From Marinobacter sp. AC-23 (lineage in GTDB: Bacteria; Pseudomonadota; Gammaproteobacteria; Pseudomonadales; Oleiphilaceae), in contig NZ_MBPP01000032.1 of the NCBI RefSeq assembly GCF_001858325.1, positions 1 through 64,000 of the forward strand: a DNA stretch of 64,000 nucleotides. The letters are read 5' to 3'. Numbering within the stretch: the stretch's first letter is position 1; each line of letters opens with the position of its first letter. Position numbers and translations under genes: made by a program. The notes beneath the pieces are model-generated. The model ran no database searches. It saw only the letters and a program-made list of their open reading frames with translations, and was not told the DNA's origin. This document shows, piece by piece, positions 36,164 to 45,794 of the stretch.

Positions 36164-37105
36164 ATGCGTGTTATTTCTGCACAGGAGGTGGCCGGCGCAC
36201 TGGCATGGCCGGCACTGATCGAACGTCTCGCCTGCACATTCCGCCAAGGTGTCGAGGCACCACCAAGGCACCATCACGCCATGCATCGCCCAGATGGCGA
36301 GGCCACCATGCTCCTCATGCCTGCCTGGGAAGCGGCGGGATATATCGGCATGAAAATGGTCAACGTGTTCCCGCAGAATGCCAACGCCGGTCTGCCCGCC
36401 ATCTCCGGCCTGTATATTCTGTGCGAAGGCCAGCACGGCACCCCCTTGGCTTGCATCGACGGCGGTGCACTAACCAGCCGGCGCACAGCAGCGGCTTCTG
36501 CCCTGGCGGCCCGAGAGCTTTCGCGCCACGATGCCTCATCCCTGCTGGTGGTTGGCACCGGTAAGCTAGCGCCCATGCTCATCGAAGCCCATGCCACCGT
36601 GCGTCCCATCCGCAGGGTACGGATTTGGGGCCGTAATCCGGACAAGTCAGCAGCACTGGCTGAGCGTTTCCGTGACCGCTTTGATTGTGAGTCGGTGACT
36701 GATTTAAAAACCGCTGTCCAGGAATCCGACATCATCAGTTGTGCGACTCTATCAACCGAACCACTGGTTCGGGGGGAGTGGTTGCAGCCAGGCAGCCACC
36801 TGGATCTGGTTGGTGCGTTCCGGCCATCCATGCGGGAAACAGACGCTCGGTGCCTGGCCCGCAGCGAGGTATTTGTTGATACCTACGCCGGTGCCATGGG
36901 TGAGGCCGGAGACCTGTTACAGGCCATTGGCGAGGGCGCACTGCGTGAAACCGACTTGCGGGCAGAGCTGGCGGAACTGCTAAAAGGCTCAAAGCCCGGA
37001 CGCTCTGATGACGAGGCAATTACGCTTTTCAAATCCGTGGGCGCCTCGCTGGAGGACCTTGCCGCCGCCATCGAGGTGTGGGAGACCCTGGAAGGCAAAA
37101 AATAG
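36164..37105 (+). CDS. Ornithine cyclodeaminase/mu-crystallin-family enzyme
   Basis: A 313-residue NAD(P)-dependent enzyme. The N-terminal half has KMVNVFPQNANAGLPAISGL; the Rossmann motif is SLLVVGTGKLAPMLIEAHAT (the usual GxGxQ loop reads GTGKLA). The family includes ornithine cyclodeaminase, alanine dehydrogenase, ketimine and 1-pyrroline-2-carboxylate reductases. Position as last gene of the Liv-type operon suggests it acts on the imported compound, probably an amino or imino acid. Substrate unproven. Confidence 0.85.
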   Translation: MRVISAQEVAGALAWPALIERLACTFRQGVEAPPRHHHAMHRPDGEATMLLMPAWEAAGYIGMKMVNVFPQNANAGLPAISGLYILCEGQHGTPLACIDGGALTSRRTAAASALAARELSRHDASSLLVVGTGKLAPMLIEAHATVRPIRRVRIWGRNPDKSAALAERFRDRFDCESVTDLKTAVQESDIISCATLSTEPLVRGEWLQPGSHLDLVGAFRPSMRETDARCLARSEVFVDTYAGAMGEAGDLLQAIGEGALRETDLRAELAELLKGSKPGRSDDEAITLFKSVGASLEDLAAAIEVWETLEGKK

Positions 37106-37131
37106 AGTCAAAGGTCGCAAAGTGCCGTCGG

Positions 37132-38079
37132 TTATTCAGACCTTAAGCCTCCTCTGATGGCCTCATCGACCAGCCACCCTCTTAGCAGTTGTATGCTTCG
37201 TTCTCTGCGCCGGCTGGTTTTCCAGGCAAAATAGAACCGGTCCCCGGTCACCAGTGGGTGGCAAGGCAAACGCACAAATTCTTCAGAATCCTTACGGGTG
37301 CTGAGCATGTAATCGTTGGTCAGCGCGATACCCTGGTGAAAGCGTGCGGCTTCCAGAGCCAACAGCATGTGGCTGAAATGCTGAATGCGAGCCCCCGAAG
37401 GCATCGTTTTATCCACTGCCTGGTACCAGGCCTCCCAATCTCCGGCCGCCTTGTCATAAATACTGTGGGTGGACAACAGGGGGAAACGGGCTACCTCGGT
37501 GGTGGTCATGGCGGGTTCGTCGCGCCCTGTTACATCGGCCTCCCGGCCTAATTCCCGGCGGATACGTTGCCAATAATCCGGGCTGCACACAGGAAAGAGC
37601 CGCTCCACGTACAGAAGCTCGTAACTGTAGGCCGGTGAATCCCGGTGAATGGTAATAAAACAATCCGCGACCCGGTCGGACAACACCGGGTTTTCGCTGC
37701 TCATTTCCAACGCCAGCTCCACTTGCGGGTGCAGCCGTTGCAATTCCGGCAACCTCGGTACCAGCCAACGCACAGCAAAGGAGCTAAATAGCGACAAACG
37801 CAGCCGTGCCCCTTCGTGGCCCAGCAGCTGCTCACTGGCCCGCTCTATTTGCAGCAAAGAGGTACTGATAACGTCCAGATATTGCCGGCCCTCATCCGTC
37901 AGCGCCAGTGTGCGCCCGCTGCGCCAAAACAGCTTTTCACCCAGGTAGGTTTCCAGCTGTTTGATTTGATGGCTCACCGCACTCTGGCTTACCGACAGCT
38001 CCTGGGCAGCCAGGGAAAAGCTGTTGAGGCGGGCGACGGCTTCAAATACGGGCAGGGCTTTGAGCGGAGGTAGCTTCAT
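37132..38079 (-). CDS. LysR-family regulator, GcvA-like
   Basis: A 315-residue LysR protein, start MKLPPLKALPVFEAVARLNS followed by LSVSQSAVSHQIKQLETYLG. The MKLPPLxALxxFEAxAR start and SxxxAAxELxVxxxAVSHQI pattern are GcvA/AmpR-like. It is divergent from the EamA carrier (123 bases between starts) and convergent with the ornithine-cyclodeaminase gene. A regulatory role for one or both neighbours is likely. Confidence 0.88.
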   Translation of the reverse strand: MKLPPLKALPVFEAVARLNSFSLAAQELSVSQSAVSHQIKQLETYLGEKLFWRSGRTLALTDEGRQYLDVISTSLLQIERASEQLLGHEGARLRLSLFSSFAVRWLVPRLPELQRLHPQVELALEMSSENPVLSDRVADCFITIHRDSPAYSYELLYVERLFPVCSPDYWQRIRRELGREADVTGRDEPAMTTTEVARFPLLSTHSIYDKAAGDWEAWYQAVDKTMPSGARIQHFSHMLLALEAARFHQGIALTNDYMLSTRKDSEEFVRLPCHPLVTGDRFYFAWKTSRRRERSIQLLRGWLVDEAIRGGLRSE

Positions 38080-38202
38080 TATCTATTTTTCTAATACTTA
38101 GTGAATAAACATCATTTTATCGGATATTAAAGCGCAAGTAGACTAAGACTGCCACTTCCTACGTGGGCGTTTTATTCATATACAGTTATCAGGAAAAAGA
38201 AC

Positions 38203-39120
38203 ATGTCAGGCAAAACGGTAAACAGCGCCATTCTTCTGCTTGTGCTTGGCAACGCCATGGCATTGATATCCGACGTGTTTATCAAACTTATGGAGCCGGG
38301 CGCTCCGATTTTCCAGTTTGCGTTTCTGCGCTGTTTGATCACGCTCGTGTTCCTGGTGCCGCTGGCTCGCAAGATCGACCTGAACAACCTGTTTGCTGGC
38401 ATAAAAGTACACGCGGTTCGGGCACACATTCATCTGGCGGGCCTACTGTGCATGATCGTGGCCCTGAGCAACCTGCCCCTGGCCACGGCCAACGCAGTGT
38501 TTTACGCGGCTCCGATTCTGGTGATGGTATTTTCGGTATTCTTTTTCCGTGAATCCCTCACGCCCCTGAGCGTGTTTGCAGTGTTCAGCGGCTTTGCCGG
38601 CATCATTGTTATTCTGCGCCCGGTAGAGTTCAACTGGGCAGCCATTGCAGCGCTTGGGTCCGCCCTTACACTGGCAATCAACGCTGTGATGGTACGCAAG
38701 CTGCCAAAAGGCCAAACCACGGTGCACAAGCTGTTTCTCAACTACCTGTTGGTGATTCCTGCTTCCGCCTTGCTTGCCATATGGGAGTGGCAACAAGGCG
38801 CAACCTGGCATCCAGAGATTTTGCTCACGGCAGCCGGTTCCGCACTATTTATCCTGGGATACAACATCACCGTTTTGTTGGCCTACCGCCAGGTAGATGC
38901 AAACCAGGTAACCAGCGCCGAGTACACCGGGCTAATCTGGGCGGTAGGTATTGGCTGGATCTGGTTCAACGAAGTGCCCGACTGGTGGTTCCTGGTGGGC
39001 AGCATGATGGTTGTGGTGCCGCTGGTGCTTATAGGCCTCAATCAGCGCCGGAAATCGCCTGCCAGAGGCTTCAACCCCGCCACTCGTGAGGAGCGCCAAG
39101 CGGCTACCACCGAAGTCTGA
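38203..39120 (+). CDS. EamA-family (DMT) metabolite carrier
   Basis: A 305-residue protein with ten predicted membrane spans in two EamA repeats: first with IFQFAFLRCLITLVFLVPLA and YAAPILVMVFSVFFFRESLT, second with TSAEYTGLIWAVGIGWIWFN. These carriers usually export amino acids or drugs. It is divergent from the LysR gene, a typical regulator-carrier pair. The ribosome site is AGGAAAAAG before ATG. Confidence 0.85.
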   Translation: MSGKTVNSAILLLVLGNAMALISDVFIKLMEPGAPIFQFAFLRCLITLVFLVPLARKIDLNNLFAGIKVHAVRAHIHLAGLLCMIVALSNLPLATANAVFYAAPILVMVFSVFFFRESLTPLSVFAVFSGFAGIIVILRPVEFNWAAIAALGSALTLAINAVMVRKLPKGQTTVHKLFLNYLLVIPASALLAIWEWQQGATWHPEILLTAAGSALFILGYNITVLLAYRQVDANQVTSAEYTGLIWAVGIGWIWFNEVPDWWFLVGSMMVVVPLVLIGLNQRRKSPARGFNPATREERQAATTEV

Positions 39121-39135
39121 CGCAACCGGAAGTAC

Positions 39136-39699
39136 TCAGGGGCCTTTCTTCAAAAAGGTCTCTATTGCAAACGTATGGGTGCACTCATCACCAAGTGCTC
39201 TTAATGACTCTGCCAGCCTAAGTAGATACTCGGAGTTAGGCCCACTCGGCCCAGCCGCTTTCGCAATCTGGCGGGCGATATCGGCTTCCGGAGCATGACC
39301 AAGAAACGCCTCATTGTCCTCAGTCGCGATATAAACCAGCCCTTCCGCGTGACTGCCGTTTTCAAACGTCAGGGTTGTAGAAAACCGCAAATACCCGTTC
39401 TTTTCTCGCACATCCAAATGCTCAAACACATTCGGTGATACCCGAAACGCCATGCCTTTACATTTGGCTCCCGGCTGCTCGATCAACGTTGCCACACGGC
39501 CAGGCGCTCCCGGAGTGCCACGGTGATCGTGGGACCCCTGCCAGAATCGGCGAGCCCAGCCCTGAATAGACGCAGGGCGCTGTTCCAGGAACGGGAAGTC
39601 CACTTTATAGATCAGCGAGCCATAACCGAACAACCAGATCGATTCGATGCCGGAGAAATCCTGTCGGTTGCGGTTGTGCTCTGTGGTGTCGGTGGACAT
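39136..39699 (-). CDS. chaC: Gamma-glutamylcyclotransferase ChaC
   Basis: A 187-residue ChaC-type enzyme that cleaves glutathione to 5-oxoproline and Cys-Gly. It has the GGCT signature IWLFGYGSLIYK, the ChaC motif RRFWQGSHDHRGTPGAPGRV, and the catalytic Glu in DVREKNGY. It is only 8 bases from the MarC stop on the same strand, so likely co-transcribed with marC. Confidence 0.9.
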   Translation of the reverse strand: MSTDTTEHNRNRQDFSGIESIWLFGYGSLIYKVDFPFLEQRPASIQGWARRFWQGSHDHRGTPGAPGRVATLIEQPGAKCKGMAFRVSPNVFEHLDVREKNGYLRFSTTLTFENGSHAEGLVYIATEDNEAFLGHAPEADIARQIAKAAGPSGPNSEYLLRLAESLRALGDECTHTFAIETFLKKGP

Positions 39700-39707
39700 C
39701 GCGTTCC

Positions 39708-40344
39708 TTATGCTCCTGATAACCCTGTACTGGCAATAAAGCCTGTAATACCTGTAAGAACGATCTCGGCTGCCATGGCGGAGAGTACAAGGCCGCTGAT
39801 TTTAGAGAGGATGTTGAGGCCAGTTTTACCGAGAGCCTTTTCCAGATATCCTGATAAGTGCAACAATATACCCAGAATAAGCAGACCGGAAATCAGGCCA
39901 AACAAACCACCGGCAACTTCCGGAACCGCCTTGAGCTCGGCACCGTATACCAGAATGGCACCGATGGTGGCCGGGCAATCATCACCGGAACCGCCAGCGG
40001 CACCACAGCGATATCGTCGCGATCTTCTTCTGGCAGGCCCGTGGCATGGTTGCGGGTGCCGCTGGTGACCAGGCTAATGGCTGTCAGAAACAGCAGCGTA
40101 CCTGCACCAATGCGAAAGGAATCCAGGGTAATACCAATCGCACTGAATAGCAGCGGCCCGCCAAAGAACAGTATCACGCCCATAACGGAGGCGGCGATGC
40201 AGGCTCGGCGAATGATCGAGGCCTTTTCGGCCGCAGGCAGCCTCGGGTCAAGGCAATAAACATCGATACCGCGAAGAAAGGAGCCAACAGAAACAAAAAG
40301 CGAATCGTACTATTGATGTAGGTGCTAAAAAACATTTCAAACAT
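39708..40344 (-). CDS. MarC-family membrane protein (two frameshifts)
   Basis: A MarC-type integral membrane protein of about 212 residues after repair. The first frame reads MFEMFFSTYINSTIRFLFLL and APFFAVSMFIALTRG; the second MGVILFFGGPLLFSAIGITL with DDIAVVPLAVPVM; the third FGLISGLLILGILLHLSGYL to the end. One missing base near 40241 (CCC as CC) and one near 39973-39976 explain both breaks. The intact order of all segments argues for sequence error. Function of MarC proteins is unknown; they are not drug exporters. Confidence 0.8.
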
Positions 40345-40499
40345 CGATGGTTTCCGGTCAGTTTAAACGCCAATCATAGCGTCTAACCCGGATTTTCGCC
40401 GTACGCAACAGGACGTATTGCAAGCAAAGTCCTGAATTTACACTAGGATATAGATATCCCCTATTCGTTTCATTGGTTCAAACAGAGGGCGTTTGCGTC

Positions 40500-42077
40500 A
40501 TGAAGATTGGCATTCCGAAGGAAATTTTTACCGACGAACGGCGGGTTGCAGCAACACCCCCCTCCGTCCACAAACTTATTGCTCTGGGCTATGAGGTCGT
40601 TATTGAGGCCGGCGCAGGCGAAGCCGCGCACTATCGCGATGAAGCCTACGAACACGTTGGCGCCACCATCGCGGCAGACACCCACTCACTATGGAGCGAA
40701 GCCGATTTCATTCTGAAAGTTCGCGCACCCATGCACAACGCAGCGCTGGACAAGCACGAAGCTGACCTGATGAAGGAAGGGGCTTTCCTGGCCAGTTATA
40801 TTTGGCCCGGCCAAAACCCAGAGCTCTTGAAAAACCTTGCAGCTCGAAACATTACCACGTTTGCCATCGACAGCTTGCCGCGGATCAGCCGCGCGCAAAA
40901 AATGGATGCGCTGAGCGCCATGGCCAACATCGCCGGGTACCGCGCGGTAGTGGAAGCTGCCAATCACTTCGGGCGTTTTTTCACCGGCCAGATGACTGCA
41001 GCCGGCAAGGTGCCACCAGCCAAGGTAATGGTCATAGGCGCTGGCGTCGCCGGGCTTGCAGCGGTAGGAGCGGCAAACAGCCTGGGAGCCATTGTTCGGG
41101 CATTTGACACCCGGCTGGAAGTGAAAGAACAAATTGAAAGCATGGGTGCCGAATTTCTTCAGCTGGATTTTGATGAAGAAGAAGGCAGTGGCACCGGCGG
41201 ATATGCCAAACAGATGAGCGACGAGTTCATCAAGGCAGAAATGGCCCTGTTCGCGGAACAGGCCAAAGAGGTGGATATCATCATCACCACCGCCCTGATT
41301 CCCGGCAAGCCAGCCCCGAAATTGATTACGGCAGACATGGTGAAATCCATGAAGCCAGGCAGTGTGATTGTCGATCTGGCATCCGAGCGCGGCGGTAACT
41401 GCGAGCTCACTGAGCCTGGCAAGATCGTGAATCAGCACGACGTCACGCTCATTGGTTACACAGACCTGCCCAGCCGCATGGCCAAGGTAGCCAGTGATCT
41501 GTACGCCACCAACCTGTTCCACCTGGTAACCGAGCTGACGCCCGAGAAAGACGGCCAGCCGAAGGTGAACATGGAAGACGACGTTATCCGTGGCCTTACG
41601 GTTGTGCAAAATAATGACGTAACCTGGCCACCACCACAGCCAGAGACCCCGGTTAGCCCCAAGCCGGCTCCAGGCACTGAAGAGCCCTCTGCCGAGCAAA
41701 AAGCAGCTGCACGCAAGGAATCTGAGCGCCGCAGCCTTATTGGCAAGGGTGCTGCGCTCATTCTCACCATCGCAGCGCTCTACGGCGTTGGCGCTTACGC
41801 ACCGGAGAGTTTTCTACGCCACTTCACCGTGTTTGTGCTGGCCTGTTTCATTGGTTGGCAGGTCGTTTGGAACGTAACAGCCTCACTGCATACGCCCTTG
41901 ATGAGTGTAACCAACGCCATCAGCGGCATAATCGTAATTGGTGCCATATTGCACTTGGCCCAAGCAGACAGCGTCGCGGTTGGGATCATGGCGTTTATGG
42001 CGGTGCTGATTGCCAGCATCAACGTAGGGGGCGGCTTCCGGGTCACCCATCGCATGCTTAAAATGTTCCGCAGATAG
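40500..42077 (+). CDS. pntA: NAD(P) transhydrogenase alpha subunit
   Basis: PntA, with PntB, forms the proton-translocating transhydrogenase making NADPH from NADH. The 525-residue chain starts [20 protein letters not shown]; the NAD-binding Rossmann domain reads [20 protein letters not shown] and [19 protein letters not shown], and the C-terminal part has four membrane segments. It is the fused E. coli form, not split PntAA/PntAB. ATG at 40500 is used; an in-frame codon at 40473 would add nine residues. Followed 13 bases later by pntB. Confidence 0.95.
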   Translation: MKIGIPKEIFTDERRVAATPPSVHKLIALGYEVVIEAGAGEAAHYRDEAYEHVGATIAADTHSLWSEADFILKVRAPMHNAALDKHEADLMKEGAFLASYIWPGQNPELLKNLAARNITTFAIDSLPRISRAQKMDALSAMANIAGYRAVVEAANHFGRFFTGQMTAAGKVPPAKVMVIGAGVAGLAAVGAANSLGAIVRAFDTRLEVKEQIESMGAEFLQLDFDEEEGSGTGGYAKQMSDEFIKAEMALFAEQAKEVDIIITTALIPGKPAPKLITADMVKSMKPGSVIVDLASERGGNCELTEPGKIVNQHDVTLIGYTDLPSRMAKVASDLYATNLFHLVTELTPEKDGQPKVNMEDDVIRGLTVVQNNDVTWPPPQPETPVSPKPAPGTEEPSAEQKAAARKESERRSLIGKGAALILTIAALYGVGAYAPESFLRHFTVFVLACFIGWQVVWNVTASLHTPLMSVTNAISGIIVIGAILHLAQADSVAVGIMAFMAVLIASINVGGGFRVTHRMLKMFRR

Positions 42078-42090
42078 GAGGCGATCCCCC

Positions 42091-43487
42091 ATGGGTACAG
42101 GACTCGTTAGTGTGGCCTACGTAGTGGCCAGCGTATTGTTTATTTTCAGTCTTGGAGGCCTGAGCCACCAGGAATCCGCACGCAGAGGCAATCTTTATGG
42201 GGTTGCCGGCATTCTCATCGCACTGGTGGCTACCATGGCCAGTGTCAGTGACAGTGGCCTCGTTGCCATTGTGATCGCAGTGTTGGTGGGGGCCAGTATT
42301 GGTGTCGCCATCGCCAATAAGGTTGAAATGACCCAAATGCCTCAACTGGTGGCCTTGCTGCACAGCTTTGTGGGTCTGGCCGCGGTGCTGGTGGGCTTTT
42401 CTGGTTACATAGATCCGCTCACCCACACCACGGGTGCTGAGCACACCATTAAACTGGTGGAAGTGTTTGTGGGTATCTTCATTGGTGCCATCACGTTCAC
42501 CGGGTCACTGATAGCCTGCGGCAAGCTTGATGGCCGAATCGACAGTAAAGCCCTCACCCTGCCCGGCCGGCACCTAATGAACCTGGCCGCTCTGGCAGTA
42601 TCCGTGCTACTGGGCGCCTGGTTCCTGGGCACTGACAGCATGGCGCTGGGCATACTTGCCTTGGTGCTGATGACCGTCGTTGCCGCCGTATTGGGCATTC
42701 ACCTGATTATGGCCATTGGCGGTGCGGACATGCCAGTGGTGGTCTCCATGCTCAACAGTTACTCCGGCTGGGCGGCGGCCTCGATCGGCTTCATGTTAGG
42801 CAACGACCTGCTGATCGTAACCGGCGCGTTGGTGGGCAGCAGCGGCGCCATCCTCAGTTACATCATGTGCAAGGCCATGAACCGGTCGTTTATCAGCGTT
42901 ATCCTTGGCGGCTTTGGCCAAACCAGCAGCAGTTCTGCCGCAGTGGGTTCTGACGACCAGGTCGCTCTGGAGACCAGTGCAGACGAAGTATGCGAGGAAC
43001 TGCGCAACGCCGATTCGGTGATTATCGTGCCGGGTTACGGCATGGCCGTAGCGCAAGCCCAAAGTGGCGTCAGCGATATGACCAAACTGCTTCGGGAACG
43101 CGGTGTAACTGTGCGTTTTGGCATTCACCCGGTTGCCGGTCGACTGCCTGGGCACATGAACGTGCTTCTGGCAGAAGCCCATGTGCCTACGACATCGTTC
43201 TGGAGATGGACGAAATTAACGCAGACTTCCCGAGCACAGATGTCGTGCTGGTTATCGGTGCCAACGACACAGTGAATCCGGCAGCAGCAGAAGACCCGGG
43301 CAGCCCCATTGCCGGCATGCCGGTGCTAGAGGTTTGGAAGGCGCGGCACGTGGTCATTCTAAAACGAGGTATGGCAACAGGCTATTCCGGCGTGGAAAAC
43401 CCACTGTTCTTCAAAGACAACTCACGCATGCTTTTCGGAGACGCCAAGGAAAGCATTGATAAGCTGCTAGCAGGTTTGCGGGACTGA
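42091..43487 (+). CDS. pntB: NAD(P) transhydrogenase beta subunit (one frameshift)
   Basis: PntB carries membrane helices and the NADP-binding domain III. Frame one gives the membrane part and [20 protein letters not shown], then breaks after LLAEAHVP. The next frame restores the expected [40 protein letters not shown] and the C-terminus. Adding C to CC at 43186-43187 heals it to about 465 residues, the normal length. Followed by a long hairpin. Confidence 0.94.
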
Positions 43488-43491
43488 TTAC

Positions 43492-43546
43492 TTCTTGGGC
43501 CGATAACAGGACCACAACCGGTGTGTTCCTGTTACCGGCCCAAGAA
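43492..43546. terminator. Long bidirectional hairpin between pntB and a convergent gene
   Basis: A 20-bp arm at 43492-43511 pairs with 43527-43546 with one mismatch and a 15-base loop. It lies four bases after the pntB stop and 14 before the end of the opposing gene. It could terminate both transcripts. Confidence 0.7.
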
Positions 43547-43560
43547 AGACCTGCCGCCAG

Positions 43561-44100
43561 TTACGCCTGCCGAACCCGGCTACGCTTGCCGGCAAACGGA
43601 TTATTGAAACTGGAATCCTGACCCTGCAGAACCGCCTCAGGATGGTTCTTCGCCACCAGTTCCTTGACCGTGGAAATGTGATTTTTAGGCGCATCCACCA
43701 TAATCAAATACTTACCTGCTTCAATATCATCGTGAAAGGGCTTGATCCGGTAGTTTTCATTCTGAATACCACCGAAGCCAGCGACCCAGCCCCCTGCAAC
43801 TACCACAAAGATAAACAGAGCTATCCAGGCAGCTGCGGGCATGTCTAAAATATTCAACAGTGCCAACGGAAGCAGGAAAGCGAGCGCCAGAATAAAGCCG
43901 ATGATGGCACCCCGCTCCACATAGCGGGGTAGATCCGTGCGATCCACAATCGAGGCAGAGTGAAGCTGGTGGGTATAAAGCCCGGCCTCATCCTTGCTGA
44001 AAATATGGAAGCGCCAATTGGTGATGCCGTGCTCGTGCAAGTCGTCGGAGATACCCTTTGCACTGTCAATTGAAGATACTAGATAGAACAAGCGTATCAT
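43561..44100 (-). CDS. Two-span membrane protein of unknown function
   Basis: A 179-residue protein. N-terminal soluble part MIRLFYLVSSIDSAKGISDD looks like a ferredoxin-like sensor domain; two membrane spans follow (IIGFILALAFLLPLALLNIL and AAAWIALFIFVVVAGGWVAG), then a soluble tail KYLIMVDAPKNHISTVKELV. This layout resembles DUF1269-type proteins that carry an ACT-like N-terminal region, but no catalytic motif is visible. ATG at 44100 is preceded by GGGGAAAC. Confidence 0.65.
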   Translation of the reverse strand: MIRLFYLVSSIDSAKGISDDLHEHGITNWRFHIFSKDEAGLYTHQLHSASIVDRTDLPRYVERGAIIGFILALAFLLPLALLNILDMPAAAWIALFIFVVVAGGWVAGFGGIQNENYRIKPFHDDIEAGKYLIMVDAPKNHISTVKELVAKNHPEAVLQGQDSSFNNPFAGKRSRVRQA

Positions 44101-44187
44101 GATGTTTCCCCCTCTATCGTCAAGTGATAAAGCGTTCCCCATAATAACAATCTAGTTCAAAATCTCCGACTTTACGTAGTCTGATAT

Positions 44188-44496
44188 TTACTCAGTGGTG
44201 TTATAAACGTAGGAAGAGACCGTGCCGTCGGGATTGAAGCGCACAACCAGATCGGTGGTTTCCGCATCGCCGAAGGCTGACCAGCGGTATTTGCCATAGG
44301 TCCAGGTGCGCTTTCCATCTTCAACACCTGTGCGCCAAGGCTCACCAAACATTTTCTGAATCTCGGCCCGGGTGGTTTCATCAACCGTAATCTGGTCAAC
44401 ATTGTGCGTGGAAAAATCCTTACCTACGGTCGCACAACCGGAAAAAGCCAGCAGGCTTGCAAGCATTAATACTGAAAGACTGTTCTTCAAAGACAT
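44188..44496 (-). CDS. SmpA/OmlA (BamE)-domain lipoprotein
   Basis: A 102-residue lipoprotein. Signal peptide with lipobox LAFSGC ends at Cys20; the mature part reads ITVDETTRAEIQKMFGEPWR and TWTYGKYRW, the BamE-like beta-beta-alpha fold. BamE acts in outer membrane protein assembly, but this paralogue is short and not beside bam genes, so the role is open. An outer membrane location is likely. Confidence 0.78.
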   Translation of the reverse strand: MSLKNSLSVLMLASLLAFSGCATVGKDFSTHNVDQITVDETTRAEIQKMFGEPWRTGVEDGKRTWTYGKYRWSAFGDAETTDLVVRFNPDGTVSSYVYNTTE

Positions 44497-44522
44497 TGCT
44501 GTCCCTCCTGTGAATTCTTTAT

Positions 44523-44564
44523 ATAAAAAAACACCCCCATCATACCCGTAGGCAGTGGGGGTGT
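44523..44564 (-). terminator. Intrinsic terminator of the Old Yellow Enzyme gene
   Basis: On the minus strand an eight-base stem ACACCCCC/GGGGGTGT (44557-44564 and 44531-44538) is followed by a run of seven T (44524-44530). It lies 33 bases beyond the end of the gene at 44597. Confidence 0.85.
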
Positions 44565-44596
44565 GCTGTTACAGAGAGGAAATACTCTACCCAGGC

Positions 44597-45709
44597 TCAG
44601 TAAAGCTTGGTGAGCGATTTGCGGGCAAAATCGTCTACTTCGCCTAGCCGTCCTTCCTTCATTTTGGTGAGCCATTCAGGATCCTGAAGCAGCGCCCGGC
44701 CCACAGCAATCAGTTCGAACTCATGGTTGTTCATGCGCTCTACCAACTCGTCGATACCAAACTGCTCAACCGCCTCTTGCTTGCTGGCCATCGTGCCGCT
44801 GATGAAATCCTCGGTCAGACCCACGCTGCCAACCGACATGGTGGGCTTGCCAGACAACTTTTGAGTCCAGCCCGCGAGGTTGAGGTTAGACCCCTCAAAC
44901 TCCGGCTCCCAGAAGCGCCGGGTTGAGGCGTGAAAAATATCCACACCGGCTTCAACCAGCGGCTTGAGAAACTGCTCGAGCTCTTCCGGGCTGTTGACCA
45001 ATTTTGCGCTGTAATCCTGCTGCTTCCACTGAGAGAAGCGCAGCATGATGGGAAACTCCGGACCCACCCGGTGGCGAATTGCTTCCACAATTTCCACCAC
45101 AAAGCGCAGTCGGTTTTCCATGCTGCCGCCGTACTCATCATCCCTCTGGTTCGTGCCTTCCCACAAGAACTGATCAAGCAAATAACCGTGGGCGCCATGA
45201 ATCTCTACGCCATCAAAACCCAGGGCTTTTGCGTCCTGTGCCGCATCGGCAAATGCAGTTACAACATCGCTGATGTCTTCTTTGCTCATGGCCTTGCCGT
45301 TTGGCTTACCCGGGGCGAACAAACCAGATGGACTGTAACCGGGAACCGATGTGTCCAGCCCTGTCCCTGCCTTGCGCACCGAACCCACGTGCCAAAGCTG
45401 CGGGAAAATAGCCCCGCCAGCTTCGTGCACAGCATCCACTACGTGTTTCCATCCCTCCAGTGCATCGGTACCGTGAAACGCAGGCACATCGGGGTAACCA
45501 CTGGCCGCAGGATGATTCACCGTGGTGCCTTCAGTAATGATCAGGCCTACGCCAGCCTCGGCCCGGCGCCGGTAATAGGCAACGACGTTTTCACCAGGGA
45601 CACCCTTGGGCGAAAAGTTCCGGGTCATAGGCGCCATGGCAACGCGGTTGCGAAGCGTCAGGTTGTGCATGTCGAAAGGTTGAAACATTGGGCCCAGGTT
45701 CATGGTCAT
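44597..45709 (-). CDS. Old Yellow Enzyme-family flavin oxidoreductase (NADH:flavin type)
   Basis: A 370-residue FMN-dependent ene-reductase-like protein. MFQPFDMHNLTLRNRVAMAP is the standard start, VEIHGAHGYLLDQFL carries the substrate-binding His, and VDIFHASTRRFWEPEF and RALLQDPEWLTKM close the barrel. It probably reduces an activated C=C using NAD(P)H in the cytoplasm. An HxlR-type regulator is divergent, 85 bases away, and likely controls it. A terminator follows. Confidence 0.88.
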   Translation of the reverse strand: MTMNLGPMFQPFDMHNLTLRNRVAMAPMTRNFSPKGVPGENVVAYYRRRAEAGVGLIITEGTTVNHPAASGYPDVPAFHGTDALEGWKHVVDAVHEAGGAIFPQLWHVGSVRKAGTGLDTSVPGYSPSGLFAPGKPNGKAMSKEDISDVVTAFADAAQDAKALGFDGVEIHGAHGYLLDQFLWEGTNQRDDEYGGSMENRLRFVVEIVEAIRHRVGPEFPIMLRFSQWKQQDYSAKLVNSPEELEQFLKPLVEAGVDIFHASTRRFWEPEFEGSNLNLAGWTQKLSGKPTMSVGSVGLTEDFISGTMASKQEAVEQFGIDELVERMNNHEFELIAVGRALLQDPEWLTKMKEGRLGEVDDFARKSLTKLY

Positions 45710-45739
45710 TAGTTGCTACTCCTAATTTGGTCTCTTAAC

Positions 45740-45778
45740 GCAACTCTATTTAATCTGGTTTTAATATGCAACTCTATT
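45740..45778. promoter_or_regulatory. Direct repeat GCAACTCTATT in divergent promoter (candidate HxlR operator)
   Basis: The 11-mer GCAACTCTATT occurs at 45740-45750 and 45768-45778, 28 bases apart, in the 85-base gap between the divergent Old Yellow Enzyme and HxlR genes. HxlR proteins often bind direct repeats in such gaps. The repeat is seen; the binding is inferred. Confidence 0.5.
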
Positions 45779-45794
45779 ATGTACACTTCAACGT

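Noticed and set aside
40689-41699. 336-codon minus-strand frame inside pntA
   Set aside because: Antisense of the conserved NAD-binding domain; no motifs, no ribosome site.
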